From NCBI GenBank assembly GCA_947568835.1, contig OX387603.1:24204651-24268650 (forward strand): a stretch of 64,000 nucleotides of DNA, written 5' to 3'. Source of the stretch: Protonemura montana (taxonomy: Eukaryota > Arthropoda > Insecta > Plecoptera > Nemouridae). The notes under the pieces were generated by a model, which saw nothing but the letters and a program-made list of their open reading frames with translations, made no database searches and had not been told where the DNA came from. A program made the position numbers and the translations under genes. This document shows positions 12,189-24,300 of the stretch, one piece after another (within the stretch, counting starts at the first letter, position 1; each line of letters opens with the position of its first letter).

Positions 12189-12252
12189 AAATGTCAATTC
12201 CGTGTGCATTAAATACCTCGCGTAAATCCATCCAACCGCGTCATGTACTCAC

Positions 12253-12342
12253 CATGGAGTGCCCCAGGTACTCGGCGGCGTTGTCGGAGATGTACAGCAG
12301 CTTCCCGTTCTGGGTCATCATCATCAGGAATCCGCTCAGCGC
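12253..12342 (-). CDS. dys: dysfusion (NPAS4-like bHLH-PAS factor), internal exon: start of PAS-A domain
   Basis: Seen: the minus strand has acceptor TTCTCTTTGCACAG, a 90-nt exon of exactly 30 codons, and donor ATG|GTGAGT. TAATGAC upstream can serve as branch point. The peptide starts [11 protein letters not shown] and ends [18 protein letters not shown]. Known: this is the first beta strands and helix of PAS-A in Dysfusion/NPAS4; human NPAS4 has the recognisably similar GKLLYLSESVSEHLGHSM. Both ends are phase 0, so it joins the exon at 34727-34788 without a frame change, and the next exon should continue with an acidic E/D-D-L-type segment, which is not in the window. The codons are rich in G/C at third positions, unlike the flanking intron. 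The third consecutive Met (LMMM) is LMML in the insect proteins I recall; this is from memory. No other family fits this motif as well. Confidence 0.95.
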
Positions 12343-13749
12343 CTGTGCAAAGAGAATCCAGAGTCATTACATACACATTGGCATTCTGGATTACATAAGC
12401 ACGGCGTTCATTTTCGGGTATCGGGCTCTTTGGGACGGGAGTACATAAAAAGAAACTGTCAAGAAGTAACGGAAGGTTAAATATTAGGTCAAACAATTGG
12501 GTTATAGCTAGAGATTTTTTACCCCAGAAAACCAATATAGAAGAAATCCAGGAAATGTCGGCTGTTTTAATTCCAGAGAGATTTTAAAACCATCCACTTT
12601 TCACAATTTTTCTTTGGGATGCGTAACTCTTCGGCTGCTGATGACTCATTCCAAAGTACTGTACTCTCGGCAGCAAGGATGCGTCCCACTTGACACGGCA
12701 AGGCGATTGCGCTTGCGTCTGAACGTCGGACACCTCGCTGATTTACCTTGCCACTGAGATTAACAACCCGCCAGCAGCCTCTATAACCGAGTTATCACAG
12801 CACTAAATTGCCGCACAGAGCACCTGAATATGCGCTGGCTAGCTGGCACAGCCGCGCACAGTCGCGCACATGGGAGCCTATATCATGTAGGAGCACATTA
12901 AAAGTGTATCAGAAATGCAGCTTTAGCATGTAAGACGTTGTATTCCCTTGCGCCGATGTCAGAACCAAAGTGCTGCATAATTTATTTAATATAAGACGAT
13001 TTTTTCAAAAACTGGTCAACCGTTTCAGAGCACTTACGTTCTCTGCACGTAAAAGGAGTCTGATCTATTAAATTATTGTCCTGAAATGTAATTCGGTTCA
13101 GGATTTCCTATGTACGACCATTTAAATAGACTCGGTAAATTACGAATGGAATACAACTATCTCTCGTAAATTCTCAAAGGTCAAAAACGTCGAAAAGTTG
13201 AAAACCTGGCAATTTATTGAGATCTTAAAGATGATGTTTAAAAAATAATGGATTGGTGCATTTAAAATTTTTCTTTCTGCGCTAATTAAGGTTAAAACAT
13301 GCTCCGTGATACGGGGGTAACTTGTCACTCTGTTATTTATTAGCACTTAGGTCGAACATCTGAAGACATTGGTATTCTAACAAATTTTAACACTGCTCCC
13401 AGAGCGTCTGCCAAATATCTGCCTATCTCGCGAGAAGTGATACGAGACTTTTAAATCAACACCTCACTTCCAAGAAATCCCATCACGCCACAGTGTTGTG
13501 CGCATTGCTTGACTCAAGATGACCAGTTGTCGATACGCAGACCATCAGCCAACAACACCTGCATTTCGCAACGGCGCATGCTTCAACGGTTCCCATGTCT
13601 CGGCGCATGCCTAATTGTGTGTGTGTGTACGCGAGCACGTGAAATCGGGCCATGTAATTGTTCGGGGCAACCTTCCGAAACGACGTCCTACAGTTTGTGT
13701 TCTTCTCATCGCTGACCCCTCCCCAACGGTTGGTGATTACACTTTCGAC

Positions 13750-13766
13750 GCCGCCGCCGCCGCCGC
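13750..13766. repeat. (GCC)n microsatellite
   Basis: Between five and six GCC units in a GC-rich stretch. Confidence 0.9.
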
Positions 13767-14360
13767 TGCATTTTGCGCCCAAGCCACGGCGAGCGAGTTC
13801 TTCGGATCTTTACTGGCAGATAATGGGCCGTTTCGTTTTAATCGGCTGCTCTTGTTTGATGTACTACCATCTACCAAGATCCGGCAAAGTTCACATTCCT
13901 CGTGGCCCTCGACTTATAGCGATCTTACGGCCAACTCATTTCAAAGCACATCTCGTGCTCACTTACATGAATATTTAGTCGTCGAATTCCGATCATAATT
14001 TATAATTATTATATACTGAAATTAATAACGATACGCATTTTTTTGTTTGAAGTAATAAAATAGTCTTGAGATATGTTAACAGATCTGTGGGACTTTTTGC
14101 CTCAATTATCGGTCGATCCATCGCGTATAGGAATTATCCAGTAGCTCTCGCATATTAATAGCCATCGAAATTACACATATTCCGCCTAGCTGACCGATGT
14201 GTGTGTGAGTGTGCAATCAAATGCGAGTCGTATGTTAATTTCATATTTGGTCCATCTCGAACAGACGTTGGAGGCTGGCGAGAAGGTGAGAGATCGTGGG
14301 AAATGGAGGATCGTACTCTGCATCATCGCAGACCACCGCACCGTCTGCACCGTGCTCCAG

Positions 14361-14391
14361 CGGCGGCAGCGACGAGGACGACGACGACGAG
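14361..14391. repeat. (GAC/GGC)n trinucleotide tract
   Basis: CGGCGGCAGCGACGAGGACG followed by further GAC units; an imperfect trinucleotide run. Confidence 0.85.
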
Positions 14392-14427
14392 CATGAAATA
14401 CGGAGGTTAGATACTAGCTCAAATTAT

Positions 14428-14448
14428 ACACAAACACACACACACACT
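14428..14448. repeat. (CA)n microsatellite
   Basis: Imperfect CA run with one CAA interruption, about 40 bp after the GAC tract. Confidence 0.9.
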
Positions 14449-14631
14449 CGGTCGAGGAGAGTCCAAACTGTTACCTATACACGCATCTCTGACAGAATTC
14501 AAATTAAAACAGACTAGTTAGAAAATGTTTTAAACGAAACCTAGCCGGAGAGTAGGAGGGTATATTACGAAGAGGAAAAAAAGGACTTCGCCTTTTCTGA
14601 TATCCATCGCTTTGCTCCTTTACTCTATCCA

Positions 14632-14646
14632 TCTCTCTCTCTCTCT
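14632..14646. repeat. (TC)n microsatellite
   Basis: Short uninterrupted TC run. Confidence 0.9.
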
Positions 14647-14721
14647 ACGATGTTTTTTTCCAAGATCGTTCGTTTAACCTTTGCCGAGAGTCGAAGTGGG
14701 TTCGTATACACCGGTGGTAAA

Positions 14722-14830
14722 GATGCAAGTGCATCTGACGCGAAGCAGTTCGTGTAAACACAGCTGATGCATTGTTGCACTCGGTGCTGCAAATTGCGAG
14801 TGAGTTCTGCACCACTGCTCAGGTTTGAAA
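14722..14830. repeat. Small TGCA-rich cluster
   Basis: Six TGCA motifs in about 110 bp (0.4 expected): GATGCAAGTGCATCTG, GATGCATTGTTGCACTC, GCTGCAAATTG and TCTGCACC. The first forms a short inverted repeat, GATGCA..TGCATC. Confidence 0.45.
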
Positions 14831-16349
14831 CCCATGGTTTGTCCAAGAAATTTGAGGGCTCCATGGTTTGACAGCGATTAAGGCAGTAGGGTGTTTTGGA
14901 GTCGGTCAGCAGAGCTTCCCGATTGACAGCGATGGCTTTCTTGAGACGTGTGCAGAGCTGTTTTAAAAATGCAAACCGAGAGCGAAAGTGATTGTCGGTA
15001 CACGTAACATCTGCGATTGAGTGGTAATGTTTTGATCGAGTTCTCGCGGTGCTTGATATGCTACCATGTCTGCAAAGTACCTCCAGTTGGCGCCAAGTAT
15101 TGGCTAATTCTGTGTCGCAATTGATCGACCCCCAGTTACCTGATATCCCGATTTATTATGCATTTTGCAGGAAAGGATTGAAAGGATTCTGTAAATCTGG
15201 ATGCACTATAGAGAAATTCCATATGAAAGTATATCCCGGTTTTTTCGATTTGTCAAAAACTCAAAAGAAGTGTCTTAGACACAGATTAAGTATTATATGG
15301 TGGGAAAATATGGCAATGAAATAGTTCACCACTTATATGAAATCCATGGTGAGCTGTTTTGTGGCCTTGGCAATCGCCTTTCGTTTGTGAAATAATTATG
15401 TGCGATCAGAACTGCTCGTATCATTCCGTGGAAAGCCGTATGTGTTCCCAGTGAATAATGCGAGGTCCTGATTAATGTCGCAGAAGAATCCGAGGACTGG
15501 GACCGCGTATGGAGACTCTGGTGACACGTCCTTGTTGCCCAATCAATCCCGGTGCGTCCCACTCGTGCGAGAGGCACTGAAACGAGCATGGCCGCAGGCG
15601 ACGCCGCCCCACGTGCAATGTGCAACAAACACACACTCACCGAGCCAGATCTAATAAAAAGAATTACTAATATCTGCTCACTCGCGATAATGGACCAAGT
15701 GCACAGTTATTATACACAATTACGATTATCATTCGATTGCTTATAGGTACCTAGACCGCGTGTATTGGTACTTGCCTTTATCGACATGTCAGCCAACGCA
15801 CTCGATAAAGCGATTACCGTGCGCTCATAACGTACAACTGCTGCCATGTGAGAAATCTTGAAAACCCATTCCGATCAGTTAATGCTCATGTGTGTGCTCG
15901 ATATCATATGGGAAACGCAGCCGGGGAGAAAAAAAAGATACATGATTTTTTTAAGGTGTATCTCGTTGTAAATAGTTTTTTGCCCCATTTAAGACACCTA
16001 CCAATTTGTTCGTGATTAGAGCGACCTTGCGACCAATCCATGCTATTAACAGTAACACACCCGCCTGTTAGACCGCAAGGAAAGCACCTCGAAAATTTGA
16101 TCGGATCCCATACAATTTGCGTCGAACCATAGGGGAGAAAAACATATTTTCCATTCGTTATTTTCGTATAAACAGTCTCCGTTCGATCCATGTAACTTCT
16201 TCATAACACACAACGCACACACAATTGCCCGTGGATGGGTACCTGCTTGTGATTATACACTATTACCTTGCCGTTTATCATCCGGCCGGCTACGTCGGGA
16301 TGTGTATGCCATGGTACGCAGTCAGACTCTATGATCAGGCTGCAAGCTT

Positions 16350-16430
16350 GAATGAAAGCATCTAGCACAGGTGGTTAGCATCCACATCTATCACTTCCCC
16401 CGGTCTTCCATGCTTCGCCGTGCGAGCTCA
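16350..16430 (+). mobile_element. tRNA-like SINE head relic (A-box only)
   Basis: TAGCACAGGTGGTTAGCATC differs from a typical tRNA/SINE D-arm and A-box (TAGCNNAGTGGTTAGCAT) by a single inserted base. At the distance where a B-box is expected the sequence reads CCCCCGGTCTTCCATGC, which is not a B-box. I read this as a decayed tRNA-derived SINE; it is not an intact tRNA gene. Confidence 0.35.
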
Positions 16431-16818
16431 GATCATTTGTGTTTGCGCGCTATAGGTCGCTCGCATCGCCAACATTTACCCAAACACAGGTGATATACGC
16501 GGCGGGAATCCACTATGAGATGATCACGTCCGATTGGCTTAAACACGGACTCTTATCTCGTGCACCCAGGAGAGTCAATTAAACGGAGATCCTTGTTGGA
16601 AGCTTCACAGTCTCTCACATTAGTCATTTACAACGTGCAGGGTGTAGAGGTGCAGGCAAATTATCACAGGACATTGGAAAAAGCGCTGGTCGCCTATAGC
16701 TTAGAGCAAAACTCATAATATTCTGCGTTTTTATGCCAGGAAACCAATTCTACCGTGCAGTCTCCTTAAATTGGGGTGATATTTTAGCACAGTGTCTGGG
16801 AAAACGGGGTAAATCACA

Positions 16819-16842
16819 TGACATTTGGAATTCCAAATGTCA
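16819..16842. repeat. Perfect 24-bp palindrome
   Basis: TGACATTTGGAA is followed directly by its own reverse complement, with no spacer. About 0.004 such palindromes are expected by chance in 64 kb of even composition. It could bind a dimeric protein or mark a recombination product; nothing near it decides. Confidence 0.85.
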
Positions 16843-19800
16843 AAACATCTTTCAGAAGAAAACACAACCTTCTCTGTTCTCAAAGCGACAGAACAGGTCC
16901 ATGCGACTGTTTTTTAAACTGACACTTAACTATAGCGCTACATAATCTCTAGAATCAATTTGTTCTGTTTTGTTCCCTGTTGTTGTGTACCTCGCTGTGA
17001 AGTCCTACCAACATAACATGCAACGACCACGCCATCCGCTAACACTTAACACGCGTACCACAATCGCCGCGCGCAGATAAAAACCACACCAATTAATAAA
17101 AGTCTTCGACAAAAACCCTCTGGTCGCAACAATATTAATTTCCTGGTAATAAAGACGCGGCAGTACTGTCGGACGCGTAGGATCCCGGTACCGCGCGCTC
17201 GACCCCGGAGTTTGTCTGGCCCTGTGCGGGGTGTCCCATAAATTAGCGCTCCTCCGGTACCTTACCGTCCCGGACGACAAGCCGAAGAATAATTCTTGTC
17301 GAGGGTCTCAATTAGCCAGACAGTCGAGTCACAACACCCAAGCCACCAGGCTAACACTGGGCAGGCGTACAATGGAAACCGATCCTCTGGCATGTATCAC
17401 TGGCCGGACTCTCGCCATGCCGGGTCCTATAGCGTACGGTAGGCAAATGGCGTAAGACGAACACTCATATCCCACCGAGAAGACGATACATCATAAAGCT
17501 CACGTGGAGAAATATCCAGCCGACCCTGCCTTAATTCGGAACCGTGGCCTGTTGTTTTTTTTTTTCTTCATTCTCTCAGAGTTCCACTCAAGTGTGTGCG
17601 AGTGTGGAAGTTTGTTGAATTATCCGATTTTTCATGTCTGTTATGCTACTTGCGAGTTGAGTGACCGATCTGGTTTCTGTTGCGAATTTCGCTTCTGGAG
17701 ATCCGGGTTCGTTTCCAGATGCACACATGTGTCGTGGAGCGGTTTGGACAGAAGGCGTGGCCTTCTGTTAACGTGCGATTAAAACGGACTGGTCGCTAAC
17801 GAGCGGTGATTTGCCATCGAAACATGATCTAGGTTCCCCGAACGATCCAGTTGATGACATCACGTTGATGACCCAGGCGCCAGGACCTCGCCAATGAGTT
17901 CGCCCCGGTCCAACTGCAACCGACTTTTATAATCAGGCAGGCTGCATGCTTTACCGCTGCCCAAAAACTCAACGTTATACGTTTTTGATTAATGCCTGCG
18001 ATATTTCAGCGTCAAAGGTGTAGCCGCGATTCTGTCCTTGTTGCTGGACGTTACACATTTTCATATGAGGTGTAACCAATCTGTGAGGCAAGATCCGCGA
18101 CGACTGAAAACTAAATGCCCACTGAGAGATGTCTAATCGCACACGTACTATATTACTCTTAGATATAAAAGCACGGAAAAAACAAACAATCGAACAGTTC
18201 TAATTAAAAAAAACACACATGTTTTGGCCGGCCCTTCTAAATGTAGCCGGCGCGGCTTTTCGAATCTGTCTAAAGCACACACATATGTTTACAGTTGCTA
18301 ATGTCCGTAACGGTATGCGATTAGTCGGAGCTCGGCATGCCTTGGTGCAAGCGATCTGCCGATAAACGTACTACACCTCATGCGCACGGCGCAAGTCCAA
18401 AATCCTCAAACTGTGCGTAACCAATTAGCCAATCGTGGCGTACAAATCGGTCTCAATGAACTTTGGAAACGGAATTAACATTATATATGCTGAGTAGCCT
18501 GCTTGGGCATAAATCATAGGGCAGCACATACATGAAACTATGGTCCGTGCAGCGTCCACATGCGCTCGGAGATCTAGCTGGCCGAGTAATAAATTAGACA
18601 ATAAGTCATCGGTGTGCAGTGTCTTGTTCACGGCGCACGGGATGTAAATAATTACGCGTTATAAGTCGCTGTCCAGTGGTACCACTGCAAGTTCCAGCCT
18701 CCGATCGATTCTGTGGCCCATTCAATCCACCGTAACAACTACCGCAGAGTATCGCGTGAAAGAATTGATTGAGTCGTCGGGTACTCTTGGGGATAAATTA
18801 TTACAGGGAAAAATAGACAGTCTAAATGGATTTTTTCTCTCGAATATCTATCTTATTTAATTAGAATGTCGTCGAATATTTATATGCACTATGCCTATAG
18901 TTGATTCTTCGTTGTTTGTTTGTTTAATATAATATGGAAATTGGGTACATGGTATCCAGCACGGTAGCCTTGGTGTTTGGGAGGTCCAAGGTTAGTAGGC
19001 AGTTGGGCGCTTTCCCCCATTTCCCGTGACCGTCGAAGTTGCATTAGCTATAGGGATAGGACTCAGCACTCGAAAAAAGGGCTCGACTTCTGTGTCAAAT
19101 GAACACTGCCATCCACTTGTCACTAGAAAATGGCTTTTGGAAAATCCTGAATGAGTAAATTTCCAAGTTCTTGACACTGTTTTCGTTAGTGATTAATAAA
19201 AAACTACAGTATATTCCGAAATATATTGTAATAGCATGCCATGTGCTGAATCCAATTGTTTTTGCCAATCTGCTTTTTAACAACTCATGCAAACAAGTCA
19301 GATTGGCAATGTGACTTATCCAATCTGCCGTTTGGAAATCCATCGACGTTGCTGGAACAGTAGTTCCCTGCCACTAAACAATAGGCATAAACGTAATAGT
19401 CGGCAATCGCTGAAAATCGATTTCCGATTCAATATTATCGAGTGTAATCGCTTTCGCGCTGGATTGGAGGTCGGCGTTGATAGATCCCCAGATCGCGCGC
19501 GAATTAGCGGTCACCGCAGATTGGCAATAGCTCGATGACCGAGCCGACGCGGGTACTAAGCCTGGGTTAGGTGTTGCTCGGCAACGCACACGCGGGTTAC
19601 ACGGCTGGCGATTGCTAATCTTTTACGTGGACAACTCGTGGAAATTGCACCTCGAGAGTTCCCATGTGTCTTGAGGAGTCGATGGTCGCTCGCACCTGGC
19701 GAGTTTGGTGCACAGAGGTACGCATGGTGTACGACTGACCTCGGCTTGTTTTCTGTCGACTTTTTGGTATAGCGAGTGGAATAGTGCAGACATCATCATA

Positions 19801-21229
19801 TGTTTGCAGAAATAGCTGGACACTCAGGGCCGAAACTTTGAGCATTGGATGAATGTCATGTGCACACATGAAATTGTCATTACGGACGTAGTCACTGGCG
19901 TGGGATATCTGTCCTCGCAATCTGCAACATTCCTATTTTTTTCATATACCAAAAAAGCTGCTTTGGTATGTTCTTTTTTGAAGCTACCCAAAATTTGGCC
20001 TGACCGCTACCATTCCCCTTTCCATCCCATTTTCCCGAACGATGAGTTCATTTTCAAGGACAAAAAGGACAACGTTTGAAAATATTTTCGAAGATTTCAA
20101 TAAAGTTTAAAAAGTTTGAATGCTTTGCGGGGAATCATTAGAAAATTGCTCACTGAGGAATGTAATTTGCCATGGCCAGTAACAGGCACAAAGCGCTTTG
20201 AAATAATATTCTAATTCTTTCGCCCAAAACGCTTTCAATTACAATTGCTGTCCAAAAAGCTGTGTTACGCAACCAACTTTCTTGAATGAGACGTACCTAT
20301 GTGAAAAATATCTTGAATTCCACAAAGACGCGTCTGATAGTCGAGTAAAACACGAATTTGTACAGCCCTGCGTTATTTTGATCCACCTTAGAATCACTAT
20401 TCATCCTTCACTCAATGGCACCGGAGAGACCGAAATTGAAAATAAAAGTAATCGGACGACCAACACACATTTCATTAAATTCATTTCCATCAATCTACAT
20501 TTATCAAGATGGCCAGCCAGTCCTCGCGTGGTCTTGTAGCCGACTAGAACTCAGCGCAAGGAACACTGTTTGTTCCTATTCCAGGAACTCCAGCTACCGT
20601 CTTCAGCCGGCCATTCTACTTTAATCTCCTCGTATAGTATACAACAAGTATGAAGCACTTGCACGGACAACAGTGGCGGATCAGGCATTCCTCTGCAGAC
20701 CAATTACCTCAAAGTGCGCTGAGCGTTACAGTTTGAGTGCAGACTGCGCAGGGAAATACAGATGCTGATTTAAGATCTCTTCTTCTGAGAGCCCTTCTGG
20801 ACAACTTTGCCTAAAACTTTTAGAATATCTTAAGATACACTAACAGCATTACGTGGATACCAGTTTTAAAGAAAAATATTTACTATTGTTGGAATTACAA
20901 GAGGATAAAGATAAGAAAACCTTTTTTTTCGTTTTTAAAAGATACAATTAATAATTATGCAAATATTAAAAAATTGAAACATCAAGGACACTCACCATAA
21001 TTTTAAACACAGGTTAAGTAAGTTCGATGACTCTTTTATCATTGGTCTAGATCTGGCTAGCGATAAAGTGTCGCCTGCGTCGAATCCTTGATCGACGCCC
21101 CACGACAGTTCAAGCGTCAGATTTTTGGGTAACCATATTTCATGTGAATCAGAAAAGCGAAACTATCCAATTTGTGAGAATTTCATGCTCTTAAACCATA
21201 AAGTGTATGATAATTTCACTCGGCTGCCA

Positions 21230-21271
21230 AACAACAGTAACAACAGTAACAACAGTAACAACAGTAACAAC
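21230..21271. repeat. 9-bp microsatellite (AACAACAGT)n
   Basis: More than four uninterrupted copies of a 9-mer. It lies in an open frame that would give repeated Asn-Asn-Ser, but nothing else supports coding. Confidence 0.9.
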
Positions 21272-21709
21272 ACAAAATGTCCACGTAGCGAGGCCAGATC
21301 GTACCTCTGTCATAAACGTGTAGTGTATTCTTCCTACGTACAGGTCATAGGCGACACGAAACAAATCCGACGGTGGGATCATAACTCGAGCAGTGCGCTT
21401 TACTGCCCGTCAATAAAAAACTTTATCATCGAGATTTGCATGTTGCCAGCCGATCGCGTTGCCATAGTGTGCAATTGCAGCGACCGCTTCGTCCAAAGCC
21501 CATTTTTTCAGATCTAAATGCCAAGCGAAAATGCAAATAAGCTTCGCCTGAAACCATGGTTAGCCTAATCTAGCACGAACATATTGCCGCCTACAAATAT
21601 AAATCCATTAACAAGGAAGAACTGGCGACGTTATTCACTCAAAATAGAAGATAATTGACACGTTCAGAAAAGCCGCGGCGTCGAATACAACAGTTCGGAA
21701 CAGTTTTAC

Positions 21710-22034
21710 GTTCTGCAAACACGGGTCCCGTGAGAACAACGAAGTTAAGCAACATCGGGGTCAGTTTTTGGATAGATTACCGTCGTTACTCATGACCAGT
21801 TCTGTTCGGAAGAGAGGTAAGAGAGATTCAACTTCATCACTTTGCTTTCATAAGGGATGCTAAGCCCGAGGTTTCCTTGGTGCCCTTCGACAGGATACAG
21901 GAGTGTGTGCTGGTAATAGTTTTTTTTCTTTAGGCTAGGGTAGGCCTGGTTTATCATAATCATCATCATCATCCCCAAACACTCATCAACGCCATGATAA
22001 CTGTGCCTCGTTGTCAGTACGCAGTGTCTAAACC
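21710..22034 (+). mobile_element. SINE with 5S rRNA-derived head, copy D (diverged, shortened)
   Basis: The head reads TTCTGCAAACACGGGTCCCG, GAACAACGAAGTTAAGCAAC, ATCGGGGTCAG and TTTTTGGATAGATTACC, then TCATGACCAGTTCTGTTCGG. The body keeps GGTTTCCTTGGTGCCCTTCG and GACAGGATACAGGAGTGTG, a GGCTAGGGTAGGCC block and the ATCATCATCATC run. The end is eroded (TTGTCAGTACGCAGTGTCTA against TTGTCAACACCATGCGTCGT in copy E). It is the most diverged of the headed copies. Confidence 0.7.
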
Positions 22035-22915
22035 GAGAGTACGACCATTTGTACCACGTCGAAACATCTGCGTCCGTGCAAACGTAATCCTCGACGGCAA
22101 CTGCGAGCTGTTGGTTGGCACGTCTTAAGAATCGATACTCCAATTACCGGCAGCCATCGAGCACGTCCGGGGCCCGCCAGCAGAACGCATTAACAGTGCA
22201 CCCGATTAAAACACTCGTCCACTGGGTGTCTGTTTGGTGTCCACGTCAACGTTGCTCCCCGGGGATCACGGAGGCCTCATCGAACGTGATGCAGTGGTCA
22301 ACCTGACCGGTATACGCTTTTACAAGGCGAGAGAGCCCCGAAGAAACATCCCGGTGTCCTTAAATATTGACCAGTGACCACTGAGAGGTCGTCTTACAGG
22401 TGACAAATTAAATGGCTATGCACGGCTTTGTTGTGATGTTAGATTTTGCTACAATTAACCAATTCAGCTTTCTTAAAAAAAAAAAAACACCGAGTTTTAC
22501 GATATATGCCGAATGCGTCTCGATTCTCATACTAGAGTAATTTTCTTCGAGAACTTAGACCCTGTTGGGTCACGACACTTCAGCGTGGTTATTCAATAGC
22601 TCGCAATTCCCACGTTTTAACCTGAGATGCATCGTTATTTATCTAAATATCATCGATTTAATCTGCGGTTAAATGGAGTACCTACTCGACTTTCAAATGC
22701 TATCGGAAGAATTAACAGATGTAAACAAAACTCCTATACGGTTACTCCTTTCCATTTTAACGTTACGATACCAATGGCATTCCGATTTCCCTGTTTCCCA
22801 GCACAAAACTGCCAGCTTATCGGTTTATAGTCTCGATATATAAACTAACTGTAAACGCGAATGGATCCCAAACAAAGGGCTTTAATGACATGTGTGTGTA
22901 TGTGTACCTCGTATC

Positions 22916-23100
22916 ATGCACATGTAGTGCATGCTCGTGAATGCAGCGAACGATGCATATGTGGGTCGCCAGCTCCAGATGATGGAAACTGCATCGAGTC
23001 TGCATTCGATGCATCTATGCAACGCGCAGTTTCCCACGCCCGGCGCGCGCTTGCGTCGAGCGATGCACTCACTCGACACTGATGCACTTTACTGCACTTC
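22916..23100. repeat. TGCA-rich cluster
   Basis: TGCA occurs about 11 times in 185 bp (about 0.7 expected), mostly as GATGCA, CTGCAT, ATGCAT and TGCACT. Spacing is irregular, so it is not a simple microsatellite. It lies in the 22-kb dysfusion intron. Confidence 0.6.
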
Positions 23101-24239
23101 AATTGTACTATTTTATCTTTGTCCCTTTGGTGCGCATTACCTGTACGTAACGTGAGTTTATCTAGAGTTTTGTGGCGTTAATGGAGGTAAGAAAAATTTG
23201 CCATGGGGAATGGAGATGAGAAGAGAATAACAAAAATTGCAATTAGTTATCTCAAATTTTACATCCCTTTGAACAGTTCATAGATACCACCAGGTGAGAG
23301 CGACACTTTCGATTTTCCAAATTTCAGTTAAAGAAATTACCGAACAGAAAACCTCGATGCAGGGGATCGCGCCAGATACTGACAACTAAGGAACGTCAAA
23401 AATATTGACATCGATCAAGTATGTTTGTCATCACATGCGAGAAAGTTGTGGCGTATGTATCACCTCTGGAAAGCAGCGATGCGATTTTTGTTCAATTCAC
23501 GAAAATAACCGATCAGATTTTAAATATATTGACGCGAAATTGGCTATTCCCTCGTTATGCTCACCACATCAGCTTTCTAAAACATTATATTCCTGAAAAG
23601 TGTGCAAAAACTGACGGTTGCCATCGTTTCGAGTAAACACATAATAAACCATTCAACTTTTCCGCGCCTTTTTTTCACGGAATCTCCCTCGAGTAATCAA
23701 TCGATCAAAACAAACCGCTTTTACGTCTACTCACCGCGCTCTAACACCGCCTCGTTGCCGAGCAATAAGTCTAAATTGTCAATTAAAAATATTATTAATG
23801 CGCTCGAGTCGTCTCGGTCGCACTTGGTCGCTAGTTCGAACCTCGGTGGTGGCAGCCCCACTTTCTCCCCGGGTTCTCACGATGCCTTATCCGCGGCAGT
23901 CTCCGACCGGCGTTGCTCTTCCACACACCGCGCCGGAGACCCGCAACGTGCAAAGAAAGTCTGCGCTTTATTTCAAAGAACTCTTAAATTGCTCGACGCA
24001 TTGTGAATCGCACACAAGAAATCCAGCTCCGTTCGAACACAGAAAAGTAAATCGACTTCGCCGACATTTGCATGTAAATCCATATGTTAGACTTAACCCA
24101 CATATGTCTCGCGACTCCATTATCCTAACGTCGACCAAAATCCATTGAGTTGATTACCGTATTCAGGAATCGAAGAAACGGAGTTACCTCAGCTTTCACT
24201 ATACCTTACTATATTGGTATCTTCGGCGATTGCGGTGCG

Positions 24240-24300
24240 GATCTCAACTGATCAATGGATCATTCATTTTGATCAATGATCGAGGATCATTCTCGATTCT
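24240..24300. repeat. GATC-rich patch
   Basis: Six GATC tetranucleotides occur in about 60 bp, mainly as TGATCAATG, GGATCATTC and TGATCAATGATCG. It appears to be a small set of diverged direct repeats of a GATCAATG-like word. Confidence 0.5.

Larger units (their letters stand above)
1..12252 (-). other. dys: dysfusion downstream intron (partial, at least 12.2 kb)
   Basis: It follows the donor GTGAGT after the PAS-A exon and runs off the low-coordinate end. I searched the minus strand for the continuation of PAS-A (acidic residues, GDS-YD-ID-like block) and did not find it. Contents: a possible dimeric tRNA-like SINE at 0.34-0.62 kb, GC-rich patches at 0.90-1.05 and 2.39-2.49 kb, three 5S-headed SINEs (1.69, 4.26, 5.30 kb), a coding-like relic between two of them, (A)23 at 8.97 kb, a TGCA-rich stretch at 9.3-9.75 kb, a 41-bp minisatellite at 10.4 kb, a TGCA/(GT)n cluster at 11.5 kb and (T)26 at 12.16 kb. 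Stretches 5.8-8.9 kb are AT-rich and otherwise unremarkable. Confidence 0.8.

Noticed and set aside
23795..23880. tRNA-derived SINE suggested by TAGTTCGAACCTCGG
   Set aside because: The B-box has two mismatches and no A-box or paired stems are visible at the right distance.
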